A DNA stretch of 64,000 nucleotides from Candidatus Avimonas narfae (GTDB lineage: Bacteria > Bacillota > Clostridia > Oscillospirales > Acutalibacteraceae). A program made the translations under genes and the position numbers. Positions within the stretch are counted from its first letter, which is position 1. Each line of letters starts with the position of its first letter. The stretch is from the NCBI GenBank assembly GCA_904395335.1, contig CAJFNR010000067.1:1-64000 (forward strand), written 5' to 3'. Below are positions 1 to 8,346 of the stretch, piece after piece. The notes beneath the pieces were generated by a model. The model had not been told where the DNA came from, made no database searches, and saw only the letters and a program-made list of their open reading frames with translations.

Positions 1-141
1 GGCCCCGGGCACATTATACCACAAATGTGGAGGGAGAATTGGCGGTGCCGCGAAGCGGGAGGAGGTCGTTCCGACCGACAGCCAATTGGGACTCCCCTAC
101 ACAGTTTACCATCAAACATAAGCCCTGGGCACATTATACCA
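1..141 (-). repeat. TGGTATAAT-bounded intergenic repeat, copy 1
   Basis: Read on the minus strand, one unit runs from TGGTATAATGTGCCC (starting at 141) to the next TGGTATAATGTGCCC (starting at 21), a period of 120 bp, and a second unit continues past the left edge. The unit holds the hairpin GGTCG-GAA-CGACC and a core, CACCGCCAATTCTCCCTC, shared with the array at 26231. It lies downstream of rplS and encodes nothing recognisable. Confidence 0.8.
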
Positions 142-163
142 TACTCTTTCCCTGAAAGAAAGG

Positions 164-191
164 AAAAAAGGAACGTTTCCGTTCCTTTTTT
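164..191. terminator. Rho-independent terminator of rplS, bidirectional in form
   Basis: A 12-bp inverted repeat (AAAAAAGGAACG, 4-nt loop, CGTTCCTTTTTT) lies 33 bp after the rplS stop. The A and T tracts on both flanks would let it work on either strand. Confidence 0.85.
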
Positions 192-223
192 CAAGCCATA
201 TGGAATAACGGTATCCCGCCCGT

Positions 224-568
224 TCAGCGGATCTGCTCCTTAACCTTGGCGGATTTGCCCACGCGGTCACGCAGATAGTACAGCTTGCTGCGGCGCACTT
301 TACCGTAACGGACGACCTTAACATCGGCCACGTTGGGGGAATGCAGCGGGAATACACGCTCCACACCGACCCCGTAAGAAACACGGCGCACTGTAAAGGT
401 TTCCGTCACACCGCTGCCGCGGCGGGCGATTACCGTGCCCTCAAACGCCTGAATCCGTTCACGCTCACCCTCGCGAATCTTCACGTCAACACGAACAGTG
501 TCGCCCACGGAAAACTCCGGCGCGGTCTCTTTCATGCTGCCCTCAGCAATCTTTTTCAGCGCATCCAT
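224..568 (-). CDS. rplS: 50S ribosomal protein L19
   Basis: L19 is a large-subunit ribosomal protein located at the interface with the 30S subunit. The 114-residue product has the family's usual length and hallmarks: an [13 protein letters not shown] strand, a [12 protein letters not shown] loop, [21 protein letters not shown] in the middle and a basic tail with [11 protein letters not shown]. An AAGGAGGAG ribosome binding site precedes the ATG. The gene stands alone here, with its own promoter and structured leader upstream and a terminator downstream. Identification rests on direct recognition of the protein and is essentially certain. Confidence 0.98.
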   Translation of the reverse strand: MDALKKIAEGSMKETAPEFSVGDTVRVDVKIREGERERIQAFEGTVIARRGSGVTETFTVRRVSYGVGVERVFPLHSPNVADVKVVRYGKVRRSKLYYLRDRVGKSAKVKEQIR

Positions 569-694
569 TGATCTGCTCCTCCTTAATACTCAGACATTCA
601 TGCCTCAAGGGCAGAGGACTGTCCGCTTTCATGTTCGGCCCACAGGCCGGCAATCCTCCCCAACAGGACAGTATTGTCCCGCGGATTCCAATAC
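569..694 (-). promoter_or_regulatory. Structured rplS mRNA leader, candidate L19 autoregulatory element
   Basis: Between the predicted start of transcription and the rplS start codon the minus-strand RNA can form stacked hairpins: GGACA/TGTCC (666-679), CGGCC/GGCCG (636-649) and an enclosing GAGGA/TCCTC pair (614-620 with 651-657). Bacillota rplS genes are known to carry an L19-binding leader. The folding seen here fits that role, but I could not compare it with the Rfam model. Confidence 0.45.
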
Positions 695-700
695 TGGAAT

Positions 701-729
701 ACTCTATCACAGGTTTCTCCAAAATGCAA
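701..729 (-). promoter_or_regulatory. Predicted sigma-A promoter of rplS
   Basis: On the minus strand TTGCAT (729-724) and TAGAGT (706-701) are separated by 17 bp. This places the start of transcription near 694, directly before the structured leader. Confidence 0.5.
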
Positions 730-947
730 GTCTTTTCTTTTTCTCCTCTTGAAGTTTGTTTCTCAACCGGTAATTTGCCTGTCCGATTTCTCAGCAATCT
801 CCTTGATCATAAGTGCCGCCGATAGGACTTAAAGCAGATTTCTGGCCTGCTTTTGGACGGGTTATCCAGAACCCAACCACAGTTGTCCGCTCATTCTCAA
901 CAGTATTCCCTTTCTGAGTTTTTTCTGCGCTTCCGGCAACTTTTTTC

Positions 948-976
948 TTGACAAGCGCGCCCCCTGGTGCTACCAT
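948..976 (+). promoter_or_regulatory. Predicted promoter of the feo operon
   Basis: TTGACA at 948-953 and TACCAT at 971-976 have a 17-bp spacer. A TGC directly before the -10 makes it an extended -10 promoter. The predicted start of transcription falls on the inverted repeat at 983-1000. Confidence 0.65.
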
Positions 977-982
977 GTCTTT

Positions 983-1000
983 GGTTAGAGATATCTAACC
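983..1000. promoter_or_regulatory. Candidate metal-repressor operator at the feo promoter
   Basis: GGTTAG-N6-CTAACC is a perfect 6-6-6 inverted repeat placed on the predicted transcription start of feoA. A closely matching site with the same 6-bp gap lies before feoB (1661-1678). Its position and motif suggest repression by an iron-sensing DtxR-like or Fur-like regulator; which family cannot be decided from sequence alone. Confidence 0.5.
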
Positions 1001-1056
1001 GTTCTTCCAATGCGAAAGTTAGTCTTTGCTTACCTGTAGAAAAGAGAGGGTGGAAC

Positions 1057-1269
1057 ATGATGCCGTTAACTTTGGCCGCTGTGGGAGAGGAAAATATCAT
1101 TCGTAAGGTCGGCGGAAATCCAGAGGTCCGTGCCCATCTGGAGAATCTGGGGTTTGTTTCCGGCGGAAACGTGACGGTGATCACCACCATGGGCGGCAAT
1201 CTCATCGTCAATGTGAAAGAATCCCGGGTGGCCATCAGCAAGGAAATGGCCAGCAAGATCATGATCTGA
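1057..1269 (+). CDS. feoA: FeoA family ferrous iron transport protein, first copy
   Basis: FeoA is a small cytosolic SH3-like protein that works with the FeoB ferrous iron permease. The 70-residue product has the family pattern: a short N-terminal helix, an HLENLGFVSGGNVTV turn and strand, and the closing ESRVAISKEMASKIMI. I start it at the ATG at 1057, which follows GAGAGGG by about 6 bases; reading further upstream gives unlikely protein. It is the first gene of a feoA-feoA-feoB-Cys-rich gene cluster under one predicted promoter. Confidence 0.9.
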   Translation: MMPLTLAAVGEENIIRKVGGNPEVRAHLENLGFVSGGNVTVITTMGGNLIVNVKESRVAISKEMASKIMI

Positions 1270-1335
1270 AAAACATGGATAGCTGGGAGATACGATTTTT
1301 CCCGTATATTAAAAAGGGATATCCCCTATTCCTGT

Positions 1336-1351
1336 CCCCTGGTGACAGGGG
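1336..1351 (+). other. Intercistronic hairpin between the two feoA genes
   Basis: CCCCTG-GTGA-CAGGGG forms a 6-bp stem capped by a GNRA-type tetraloop in the 152-base gap between the feoA copies. There is no T tract, so processing or stabilisation of the mRNA is more likely than termination. Confidence 0.4.
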
Positions 1352-1421
1352 TGTTGGCCCTTTTAGCACCGCCTGCGTATCGGCGCAAGACGGTCTATGA
1401 GATAGAGAAGGAGGACATAGC

Positions 1422-1643
1422 ATGAAAACACTCAAGCAGGTCAAGGTTGGCGACACCGTCACCGTGGTAAAGCTCCATGGTGAAGGCGCCGTCAAACGCC
1501 GCATCATGGATATGGGGCTGACCAAAGGCATCCCGGTTCATGTACGCAAGGTGGCCCCCTTGGGCGACCCGATCGAAGTGACAGTGAGAGGATACGAGCT
1601 GTCCATCCGCAAGGCGGATGCGGAAATGATCGAAGTGAGCTGA
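1422..1643 (+). CDS. feoA: FeoA family ferrous iron transport protein, second copy
   Basis: This 73-residue SH3-like FeoA protein is clearly distinct in sequence from the copy at 1057. It carries the family features VGDTVTVVKLHGEG, KRRIMDMGLTKG and RGYELSIRKADAEMIEV. An AGAAGGAGG ribosome binding site lies 7 bases before the ATG. It lies 59 bp upstream of feoB. Paired feoA genes ahead of feoB are common in Clostridia, and the two proteins may bind FeoB as different partners; that division of labour is an inference. Confidence 0.95.
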   Translation: MKTLKQVKVGDTVTVVKLHGEGAVKRRIMDMGLTKGIPVHVRKVAPLGDPIEVTVRGYELSIRKADAEMIEVS

Positions 1644-1660
1644 GCCGCTTGCGGCCCGTA

Positions 1661-1678
1661 GGTTAGTTTTGGCTAATT
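1661..1678. promoter_or_regulatory. Second candidate metal-repressor operator, upstream of feoB
   Basis: GGTTAG-N6-CTAATT repeats the half-sites and the exact spacing of the inverted repeat at 983-1000, in the feoA2-feoB gap. A weak -35/-10 pair (TTGCGG, GCTAAT) overlaps it, so feoB may have an internal regulated promoter. Confidence 0.4.
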
Positions 1679-1702
1679 GCATGAGGAAAGGAAGACCAGT
1701 CA

Positions 1703-4114
1703 ATGAGTATGAAAATCGCCTTGGCGGGCAACCCCAACAGCGGTAAAACAACGCTGTTCAACGCCCTAACCGGCTCCAACCAGTTTGTCGGAAACTGGCC
1801 GGGCGTCACGGTGGAAAAAAAGGAAGGAAAGCTGAAAAAGCAACATGATGTCACCATCATGGACCTTCCGGGCATTTATTCCCTCTCCCCTTATACACTG
1901 GAGGAAGTGGTGGCGCGGAATTATCTGATCAATGAGCGCCCCGACGCTATCCTGAACATCATCGACGGCACCAATCTGGAACGCAACCTGTATCTGACCA
2001 CCCAGCTAACCGAGCTGGGAATCCCAGTGGTAGTCGCGGTCAACATGATGGACGTGGTGCGCAAAAACGGTGACAAAATCAATATCGCTGAGCTGTCCCG
2101 GGAACTGGGCTGTAAGGTGCTGGAAATCTCCGCATTGAAGGGCACCGGCATCATGGAGGCGGTGGAAGCGGCCATTCAGGCTGCTCAGGGAACCAAGACC
2201 GTGCCGCAGCATAGCTTCAGCGGCGTGGTAGAGCATGCGCTGGCCCACATCGAAGAGGCCGCTGTACATAACCTTCCCACCGAACAGCAGCGCTGGTACG
2301 CTATCAAGATTTTTGAACGAGATGAAAAAGTACGGGAGCAGCTCCATTTGGACAAAGCCGTGTTGGATCACATCGAGGAGGATATCAAGGCTGCGGAGCA
2401 GGAAATGGATGACGACGCGGAAAGTATTATCACCAACGAGCGCTACGTTTACATCGCTTCCATCATCAAAGGGTGCTACAAAAAGAAAAACGCAGGCCAG
2501 CTGTCGGTATCGGACAAAATTGACCGGGTCGTCACCAACCGCTGGGCGGCACTGCCCATCTTTGCCGTGGTGATGTTCATCGTATACTTTGTGTCCGTGA
2601 CCACAGTGGGCACCTATGCTACCGACTGGGCCAACGACGGCCTGTTCGGCGAAGGCTACCACCTGCTTGGCATCGGCGACGCCGAATACGAGGAAGCCGC
2701 TGAGGCGTATGCGGAGCCGGGGGCCATTGTGGAAGCCTTTGAGGCCGCGGCGGAAGAGGCGGGGCTGGAACCCGACGCCGCGCAGGACCTGACAACCACC
2801 GCCTATCTCTATGATGATGAGGGCAATGTGGAGGCGGAAATTCCCGTTACCTTTGCCTCCTATGAGGAAGCGGCCGCCATTGAGGAGCCCGATCCCGCCT
2901 CTTACGGCGTGTGGGTACCCGGTATTCCCGTCCTCATTGAAAACGGGCTGGATGCGGTCAACTGTGCCGAATGGCTGAAAGGACTGGTCCTGGACGGCAT
3001 TGTCGGCGGTGTCGGTGCCGTGCTGGGCTTTGTTCCTCAGATGCTGGTGCTGTTCATCTTCCTGGCTTTTCTGGAAAGCTGTGGCTATATGGCGCGTGTG
3101 GCTTTTGTGATGGACCGAATTTTCCGCAAGTTCGGCCTGTCCGGCAAGTCCTTCATCCCCATGCTCATCGGCAGCGGCTGCGGCATCCCCGGCATCATGG
3201 CCTCCCGTACCATTGAAAACGAACGCGATCGCCGCATGACGGTCATGACCACCACCTTTATCCCCTGCGGCGCCAAGCTTCCCATCATTGCCCTGATTGC
3301 AGGAGCCCTATTCGGCGGCGCTTGGTGGGTGGCTCCCAGCGCCTACTTTGTGGGGATTGCCGCTATCATCCTCTCCGGTATCATGCTGAAAAAGACCAAG
3401 ATGTTTGCCGGTGATCCCGCTCCCTTCGTCATGGAGCTCCCGGCCTATCACCTGCCCACGGTGGGCAATGTGCTCCGTTCCATGTGGGAACGTGCCTGGT
3501 CCTTCATCAAAAAGGCCGGTACGGTCATCCTGCTGTCCTCCATTCTGCTCTGGTTCCTGCAAGGCTTCGGTGTGGAAAACGGACAGTTCGGTATGGTAGG
3601 CGATCTCAACAATTCGATCCTGGCGGTTATCGGCAACGGCATTGCCTGGATCTTTGCTCCCCTCGGATGGGGTGACTGGCAGGCAGCTGTCGCCACTGTT
3701 ACCGGCCTCATCGCCAAGGAAAACGTCGTGGGCACCTTCGGTGTGCTGTACGGAGGTTTCGAAGAAGTGGCGGAAAACGGCTGGCAGGTATGGGCGAATA
3801 TGCAGCAGCACTTCACCATGCTGTCCGGATATTCCTTCCTGGTATTCAACCTGCTGTGTGCTCCCTGCTTCGCCGCCATGGGCGCCATCAAGCGCGAAAT
3901 GAACAGCGCCAAGTGGACGCTGTTCGCCATCGGTTATCAGTGTGTGTTCGCCTATGTCGTCTCACTTATCATCTATCAGCTGGGTTCGCTGTTTACCGGT
4001 ACCGGCAACATCATCGGTTCCGTCGTGGCGTTCCTACTGCTGGCGTTCATCCTGTATATGCTCTTCCGTCCCTACAAAGAATCCAACACCCTGAAGACCA
4101 AAGTCAAGGTCTGA
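1703..4114 (+). CDS. feoB: Ferrous iron transport protein B (FeoB)
   Basis: FeoB is a cytoplasmic-membrane Fe(II) importer with an N-terminal G-protein domain. Visible are G1 GNPNSGKT (9-16), G3 DLPG (54-57) and G4 NMMD (114-117), then a helical linker region and the membrane core with the Gate-type segments GSGCGIPGIMASR and FIPCGAKLPIIALIAG. At 803 residues it is longer than a simple FeoB. The excess is an acidic Ala/Glu-rich stretch at about residues 325-405, between the first membrane helix (about 290-312) and the second (about 435-460), which should face outside. The start at 1703 follows AGGAAAGGAAG. It ends the feoA-feoA-feoB group, with the Cys-rich membrane protein behind it. Confidence 0.97.
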   Translation: MSMKIALAGNPNSGKTTLFNALTGSNQFVGNWPGVTVEKKEGKLKKQHDVTIMDLPGIYSLSPYTLEEVVARNYLINERPDAILNIIDGTNLERNLYLTTQLTELGIPVVVAVNMMDVVRKNGDKINIAELSRELGCKVLEISALKGTGIMEAVEAAIQAAQGTKTVPQHSFSGVVEHALAHIEEAAVHNLPTEQQRWYAIKIFERDEKVREQLHLDKAVLDHIEEDIKAAEQEMDDDAESIITNERYVYIASIIKGCYKKKNAGQLSVSDKIDRVVTNRWAALPIFAVVMFIVYFVSVTTVGTYATDWANDGLFGEGYHLLGIGDAEYEEAAEAYAEPGAIVEAFEAAAEEAGLEPDAAQDLTTTAYLYDDEGNVEAEIPVTFASYEEAAAIEEPDPASYGVWVPGIPVLIENGLDAVNCAEWLKGLVLDGIVGGVGAVLGFVPQMLVLFIFLAFLESCGYMARVAFVMDRIFRKFGLSGKSFIPMLIGSGCGIPGIMASRTIENERDRRMTVMTTTFIPCGAKLPIIALIAGALFGGAWWVAPSAYFVGIAAIILSGIMLKKTKMFAGDPAPFVMELPAYHLPTVGNVLRSMWERAWSFIKKAGTVILLSSILLWFLQGFGVENGQFGMVGDLNNSILAVIGNGIAWIFAPLGWGDWQAAVATVTGLIAKENVVGTFGVLYGGFEEVAENGWQVWANMQQHFTMLSGYSFLVFNLLCAPCFAAMGAIKREMNSAKWTLFAIGYQCVFAYVVSLIIYQLGSLFTGTGNIIGSVVAFLLLAFILYMLFRPYKESNTLKTKVKV

Positions 4115-4231
4115 CGATCCACAAGGAGCGCTGAAAGCCTGCGAATACGGCAGAAAGCACTCACCTACCTGCTGTATCCCGGCAGCATTCCCATATTATC
4201 ATCATTGCTTCCCAACAAGGAGGGACTTGTC

Positions 4232-4402
4232 ATGCTGAATTTCTTAGCCTCTTACGGAGGAACGATATTGATCGGACTCCTCGTGCTGACCGTGGTCGTC
4301 CTGATTGTCCTCGGGATGTTCCGCGGCAGAAAGAAAGACCACTCCTCCTGTGGCGGTAACTGCGGGCAATGTGCCTCCTGTGGCATATGCCATAAAAAAT
4401 AG
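4232..4402 (+). CDS. FeoB-associated Cys-rich membrane protein
   Basis: This 56-residue protein has one N-terminal membrane helix (about residues 8-29), a basic RGRKK stop-transfer and a cysteine-rich tail SCGGNCGQCASCGICHKK. That is the layout of the family found directly behind feoB in many anaerobes, which may act as an iron or Fe-S partner of FeoB; its biochemistry is not settled. I start it at the ATG at 4232 because AAGGAGGG lies 7 bases upstream. It shares the terminator at 4424 with the opposing operon. Confidence 0.85.
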   Translation: MLNFLASYGGTILIGLLVLTVVVLIVLGMFRGRKKDHSSCGGNCGQCASCGICHKK

Positions 4403-4423
4403 GGCACATGCCACCCCCTATAA

Positions 4424-4460
4424 AAAAGGACGGAGCAGGAAAATCCCTGCTCCGTCCTTT
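4424..4460. terminator. Bidirectional terminator between the feo operon and the LUD gene
   Basis: GGACGGAGCAGG and CCTGCTCCGTCC form a 12-bp stem with a 5-nt loop, flanked by A and T tracts on both sides. It can end the feo transcript (plus) and the glycan/xth/LUD transcript (minus). Confidence 0.9.
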
Positions 4461-4480
4461 TCACGCATAAAAACTACTAC

Positions 4481-5146
4481 TTAATACCCCAGTTCTCTGC
4501 CCACCAGAATGACCTTGATGCGTCCCTTTTCCCGCTGACGGGCACTGACCAGATAGTTGCAACAGATACGGGAATCCTCGTTGCACCCGGCGGTCATGCC
4601 GCCATTCAGCCCGGCACAGCTTCCCAGGGAAGCGCAGGGGGGCTTACAGCCGAGGCGCACCGCATTGGCGGGGGCGGCCATCCGCTTGACACGTTGGACA
4701 GCCTCGTCCAGATCCTTGACGATCTTGTTGTACCCGGCCACCACAATCACGGAAGCGGGACCATAGCAGATGGCTGCCACCCGGTTGCTGTTGCCGTCCA
4801 CATTGTATAGCTCGCCGTTTAGTGTAATGGCGTTGGCGGAGCAGAGATAGGCGTCGGCGGCAAAACTCTCGATAAAAATACGGCGGGTTTCCTCCGGGGT
4901 CAGTCCGGGGGCATACCGGTCCAGGAACCGGTATTTTCCGCTCTTCAGCAGGGACATGACCCCGGATTCCGCCAGGGTCATGGAGCCTCCCACCGCCACG
5001 GTGTCCCCCTCATGCAGCCACGAGGCCACCTGCTCTGGCACCGCCGACACGGAGGGCAGATAACAGGCTTCCATATTGTTCTTTTTGAGGTTCTCCACCA
5101 CGCGCCGGCAGGTGGCTTCTATCACTTGACGTTTGCTTACATCCAT
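4481..5146 (-). CDS. LUD-domain (LutC/DUF162-like) protein
   Basis: This 221-residue protein belongs to the LUD family that includes the LutB/LutC lactate-oxidation subunits. Visible features are the N-terminal helix pair, EGDTVAVGGSMTLAESGVM, the SANAITLNGELYNVDGNSNRVAA segment and YGPASVIVVAGYNKIV. A cysteine-rich C-terminal part (GCKPPCASLGSC, then CICC-like spacing in NEDSRICCNYLV) could hold a metal or Fe-S centre. lutA/lutB partners are absent, so a lactate role is doubtful. Start chosen at 5146, which follows a GGGGGAGT ribosome binding site; a longer upstream reading overlaps xth. It is the last gene of the minus-strand operon. Confidence 0.85.
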   Translation of the reverse strand: MDVSKRQVIEATCRRVVENLKKNNMEACYLPSVSAVPEQVASWLHEGDTVAVGGSMTLAESGVMSLLKSGKYRFLDRYAPGLTPEETRRIFIESFAADAYLCSANAITLNGELYNVDGNSNRVAAICYGPASVIVVAGYNKIVKDLDEAVQRVKRMAAPANAVRLGCKPPCASLGSCAGLNGGMTAGCNEDSRICCNYLVSARQREKGRIKVILVGRELGY

Positions 5147-5159
5147 TTTTGACTCCCCC

Positions 5160-5936
5160 TTAAACGTTCTCTTCGCCGGCGGGCAGGTCGATCTCCAAGG
5201 TGACGGGACAATGATCGGATCCCAGAATATCGGCGGAGATCCCCGCCTCCCGGATGAACGGCCGCAACCGGTCGGACACCAGGAAATAATCGATGCGCCA
5301 ACCCGCGTTCTTTTCCCGGGCGTGGAAGCGATAGGACCACCAGCTGTAGGCTCCCGTCCGATCGGGATACAACAGGCGGTAGGTGTCAGTGAAGCCCGCC
5401 TGTAGCAAGGCGGAAAACGCCCCCCGCTCCTCATCGGAAAATCCCGCGTTCCCCCGGTTGGGGCCGGGGTTTTTCAGATCGATCTCCTGATGGGCCACGT
5501 TCATATCACCGCAGGCGATCACAGGCTTGCGGGCATCCAGAGACAGCAGGTATTCCCGGAAAGCCTCCTCCCACCGCAGCCGGTAGTCCAGGCGCTTCAG
5601 CCCGTCCTGTGCGTTGGGGGTATACACCGTCACCAGATAAAAACCGGGGTATTCCAGCGTGATCACGCGCCCCTCATGGTTGTGCTCCTCCTCCGGCAAA
5701 CCGCAAACCGCGCTCACCGGTTCCAGACGGGTAAACACCGCCGTGCCGGAGTACCCCTTTTTTTCCGCCCAGTTCCAGTAATCCCGGTATCCGGGAAAAG
5801 CCAGGTCGATCTGCCCTTGCTGAAGCTTGGTTTCCTGCAAACAAAAAATATCCGCATCCAGCTTCTCAAAAATATCCGCAAATCCCTTGCCCACACAGGC
5901 ACGCAGCCCGTTGACGTTCCAGGATACCAGCTTCAT
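5160..5936 (-). CDS. xth: Exodeoxyribonuclease III / AP endonuclease
   Basis: The enzyme cuts DNA 5' to abasic sites and removes 3' blocking groups in base excision repair. The 258-residue product shows the whole exonuclease-endonuclease-phosphatase fold signature: SWNVNGLRA at the N-terminus, the metal-binding Glu in CLQETK (E35), [12 protein letters not shown] and the C-terminal GSDHCPV with the catalytic Asp-His. It has the usual length of the family. Its ATG overlaps the stop of the upstream glycosyltransferase by one base (TGATG), so it is probably translated by coupling. A DNA-repair gene in a glycan operon is probably passenger co-transcription. Confidence 0.97.
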   Translation of the reverse strand: MKLVSWNVNGLRACVGKGFADIFEKLDADIFCLQETKLQQGQIDLAFPGYRDYWNWAEKKGYSGTAVFTRLEPVSAVCGLPEEEHNHEGRVITLEYPGFYLVTVYTPNAQDGLKRLDYRLRWEEAFREYLLSLDARKPVIACGDMNVAHQEIDLKNPGPNRGNAGFSDEERGAFSALLQAGFTDTYRLLYPDRTGAYSWWSYRFHAREKNAGWRIDYFLVSDRLRPFIREAGISADILGSDHCPVTLEIDLPAGEENV

Positions 5937-7063
5937 CAGTTGTTTCCCCCGTTCCTTTCTTCCGCCAGCCGGCGGTACAGTTTTTCCGTCTCCTCCGTTC
6001 GGGTCCGCCGCTCAAAGCCCGCCGCCGCCACGTCCCCGCTTCTGTCCCTCCTCTGATTCCGGGGGGCCGACTCATACAGCCGCTGCGCCCAGCTTTCCGG
6101 GTCTCCCAAAGGCAGTCGGATCACCAAATCAGTCACCGCCGCCTCTTCCGTCACCGCCCGGGACACCAGGCAGGGCAGCCCTGCACACTGGGCCTCTATC
6201 AGTGTCAGCGGCAGCCCCTCGAACCGGGAAGGCATCAGCAGCGCATCCATCCCCTGCATCAGCCGATCCACGTCCTCCCGCAGCCCCAGGAAGCGCACCG
6301 CCTGTCCCAGACCGCGCCGGTCTGCCTCCCAGCGGATGGTTTCCTCCAGCTCGCCGGTTCCGGCAAACACCAGCAGCGTATCGGGATTCTGGCGCCGCAG
6401 CGCCTCCAGTACATTTAGGGCAAAGGCGTGGTTTTTGGGATAGGCAAAGCGTCCCACCATCCCAATCACCAGCTGGCCATCCCATTTTTCCGCCGCACGC
6501 ACCTCTCGCCGTGTGTCCGGCCGGTAGGCAAAGTGTCCGGTATCCACGGCATTGGGCCAAAAGATTGCCCTGCCGGATTCCCGGCCGAATATCCAGGCGG
6601 CTGCAGCATCGGAACAGGTGAGCAGCACATCGGCGCAACGCACCGCCCGGCGGCGGTTCAGCCGATGAAGCAAGCGGAAAATGCGCCGCTTCACCGGACG
6701 GACGATGTCCACCTCGGAGCTGTGGGCGTGGAGCACCACGCGCATTCCCCGGCGTTTGGCCGCTCGAAGCAGATAGGTGGTCAAAAAATACGACGCATTG
6801 AAATGCAGTATATCACAATCCGCCGCCTCCAGCAGGAGATCCGCCGCCCGGCGAAAACGCAGCGGATGAAACAAGGGAGACACCGGCAGCGACAGCACCC
6901 GGGCGTCTCCTCCTATCAGGCGGGCGCAGGCCCCTGTATCCTGTTCCCCGGTGATGTAGACGTTCTCAAATTCTTCAGCGGGAAGTTCCCGACAGGCATT
7001 CAGCACCGACCTGGTGACCCCATCGCCCGACAGGCCGATGCGCCACTGCAGCACGCGGATCAT
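5936..7063 (-). CDS. GT4 family glycosyltransferase
   Basis: A 375-residue GT-B glycosyltransferase of family 4. The N-terminal domain starts with [16 protein letters not shown] and has the [13 protein letters not shown] region; the C-terminal nucleotide-sugar domain has [14 protein letters not shown] and the EX7E-type motif around [16 protein letters not shown]. It probably transfers a hexose or HexNAc from a nucleotide sugar to a lipid-linked or wall glycan at the cytoplasmic face. It overlaps the cytidylyltransferase gene by 4 bases and xth by 1 base. The sugar cannot be predicted. Confidence 0.9.
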   Translation of the reverse strand: MIRVLQWRIGLSGDGVTRSVLNACRELPAEEFENVYITGEQDTGACARLIGGDARVLSLPVSPLFHPLRFRRAADLLLEAADCDILHFNASYFLTTYLLRAAKRRGMRVVLHAHSSEVDIVRPVKRRIFRLLHRLNRRRAVRCADVLLTCSDAAAAWIFGRESGRAIFWPNAVDTGHFAYRPDTRREVRAAEKWDGQLVIGMVGRFAYPKNHAFALNVLEALRRQNPDTLLVFAGTGELEETIRWEADRRGLGQAVRFLGLREDVDRLMQGMDALLMPSRFEGLPLTLIEAQCAGLPCLVSRAVTEEAAVTDLVIRLPLGDPESWAQRLYESAPRNQRRDRSGDVAAAGFERRTRTEETEKLYRRLAEERNGGNN

Positions 7064-7461
7064 CGCCCGGCCCCTTCCTCCAGATCGCGGCGCACCTTAG
7101 TGGAGGATATCTCCGGAGTGCGGGGCAGATAGACCACCTGACAGTAGGGCTTGAGAAAGTCAAATTTTCCCTTCCAATCGTCCCCCATGACAAAGGTGTC
7201 CACGTGATATTCGCGGATATCCTGTTCTTTCTGCTCCCAGTTCTCCTCCGGGATCACCAGATCCACGTACCGGATAGCCTCCAGCAACTGTTTGCGCTTT
7301 TCATAGGGAAAATAGCAGGTTTTGTGCTTGCCGTCCTGGTTGAATTCGTCAGTGGAAAGCGCGACGATGAGATAGTCGCCCAGCTCCCGCGCCCGGCGCA
7401 GCAGATTGATGTGGCCGTAATGAAGCAAATCGAAGGTGCCATAGGTGATGACGCGTTTCAT
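7060..7461 (-). CDS. TagD-like cytidylyltransferase
   Basis: A 133-residue nucleotidyltransferase that forms a CDP-activated alditol or alcohol, most likely CDP-glycerol from CTP and glycerol-3-phosphate. It has the TagD-type motifs GTFDLLHYGH (the HxGH of the superfamily), ALSTDEFN, MGDDWKGKFDFL and the signature ISSTKVR. Its length equals that of TagD/GCT enzymes. It overlaps the next gene by 4 bases and follows licD by 32 bases. With LicD downstream of activation in the same operon, the CDP-product is probably the donor for decorating a surface glycan. A CDP-choline-type product is less likely given the TagD-like sequence, but cannot be excluded. Confidence 0.88.
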   Translation of the reverse strand: MKRVITYGTFDLLHYGHINLLRRARELGDYLIVALSTDEFNQDGKHKTCYFPYEKRKQLLEAIRYVDLVIPEENWEQKEQDIREYHVDTFVMGDDWKGKFDFLKPYCQVVYLPRTPEISSTKVRRDLEEGAGR

Positions 7462-7493
7462 AGTGGAATCCAGCCTTTCGGTGACGATTTTAC

Positions 7494-8321
7494 CTATTCT
7501 TTCAGGGAATCCGGCGGCGCCAGACGGATCTCCGCCGTCTCATGATGACTGATCCGCTTTTCCGGCGGCGGCAGCTGCCGGTAGTCGCCGTAAAGACAGG
7601 TCAGATACCCATCGTAGTCGGCGGGTACCGGGCACTCCAACCCGTCGAAGGGGAGCCGGACCCCCTCTCCGAACATTTCTGTGGGGACCGCTTCCTTCTC
7701 CGCCCAGGCCCCGTGCCAGTTGGCGATGCGGGGCGCTGCGCCGTACAGATATCGCTGCGCCAGGCGGTCAATCTTTTCATAAGCGGCATCCCCGCCAGCC
7801 AGCCGATCCCGCAGGGACAAATACCAGGAGGCGGGGTGGCTTTTCTTTCGGAAATAGTCCGTTTTCCGGTTGATGATCCCGAATTTCAGCACCTTCATCC
7901 GGCGCAGCATCCGGCGTACCTGCGACAGTTCAAAGGGCGCTCCGTCCAGCGGAAAGACGTCGATGAAGACTCCGTGGTGGATGGGCAAAGCCGCCGGGAT
8001 CTCCTCCCGGAACAGGCTGCGCCCGTCCCGGATCTTGGCAAAGCTGATCAGGCAGTCCGGTTCGGAATGCCAGTCCTGTACGAACAAATGGGGGGGCAGC
8101 TCGCCGGAAGCTTCCCGCAGAAAGCGGATATAATCGGGGCGGGGCATCCCCACATCGATGTCGTCGTCCCAGGGGATCATTCCCCCGTGACGGACCGCCC
8201 CCAAAGCGGAACCGCCCAGCAGAAAATACCGCCATCCCTTTTTCCGGCACAGGGCGTCAAACTCCCGCAGAATCTCCCGCTGGATGTCCTGCAGCCGGGA
8301 CAGGTCGAATTCCTCCGCCAT
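7494..8321 (-). CDS. LicD family phosphotransferase
   Basis: LicD proteins move a phospho-alcohol (phosphocholine, or phosphoglycerol/ribitol in relatives) from a CDP donor to a sugar. The 275-residue protein has the family core LLGGSALGAVRHGGMIPWDD followed by DIDVGMPR, with the Asp cluster for metal binding, then KIRDGRSLF, HHGVFIDVFPLDG and the C-terminal RKTDYF region. An AGGAGGAAAG site precedes the ATG. It lies next to the TagD-like cytidylyltransferase, which suggests that the two act in sequence. The acceptor and the group transferred are not determined by sequence. Confidence 0.9.
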   Translation of the reverse strand: MAEEFDLSRLQDIQREILREFDALCRKKGWRYFLLGGSALGAVRHGGMIPWDDDIDVGMPRPDYIRFLREASGELPPHLFVQDWHSEPDCLISFAKIRDGRSLFREEIPAALPIHHGVFIDVFPLDGAPFELSQVRRMLRRMKVLKFGIINRKTDYFRKKSHPASWYLSLRDRLAGGDAAYEKIDRLAQRYLYGAAPRIANWHGAWAEKEAVPTEMFGEGVRLPFDGLECPVPADYDGYLTCLYGDYRQLPPPEKRISHHETAEIRLAPPDSLKE

Positions 8322-8346
8322 ATCTTTCCTCCTGTAGCCTCCGCGT

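Noticed and set aside
5147-5434. Longer start for the LUD protein
   Set aside because: The frame stays open upstream, but it runs inside xth and lacks the family sequence, while the ATG at 5146 has a good ribosome binding site.
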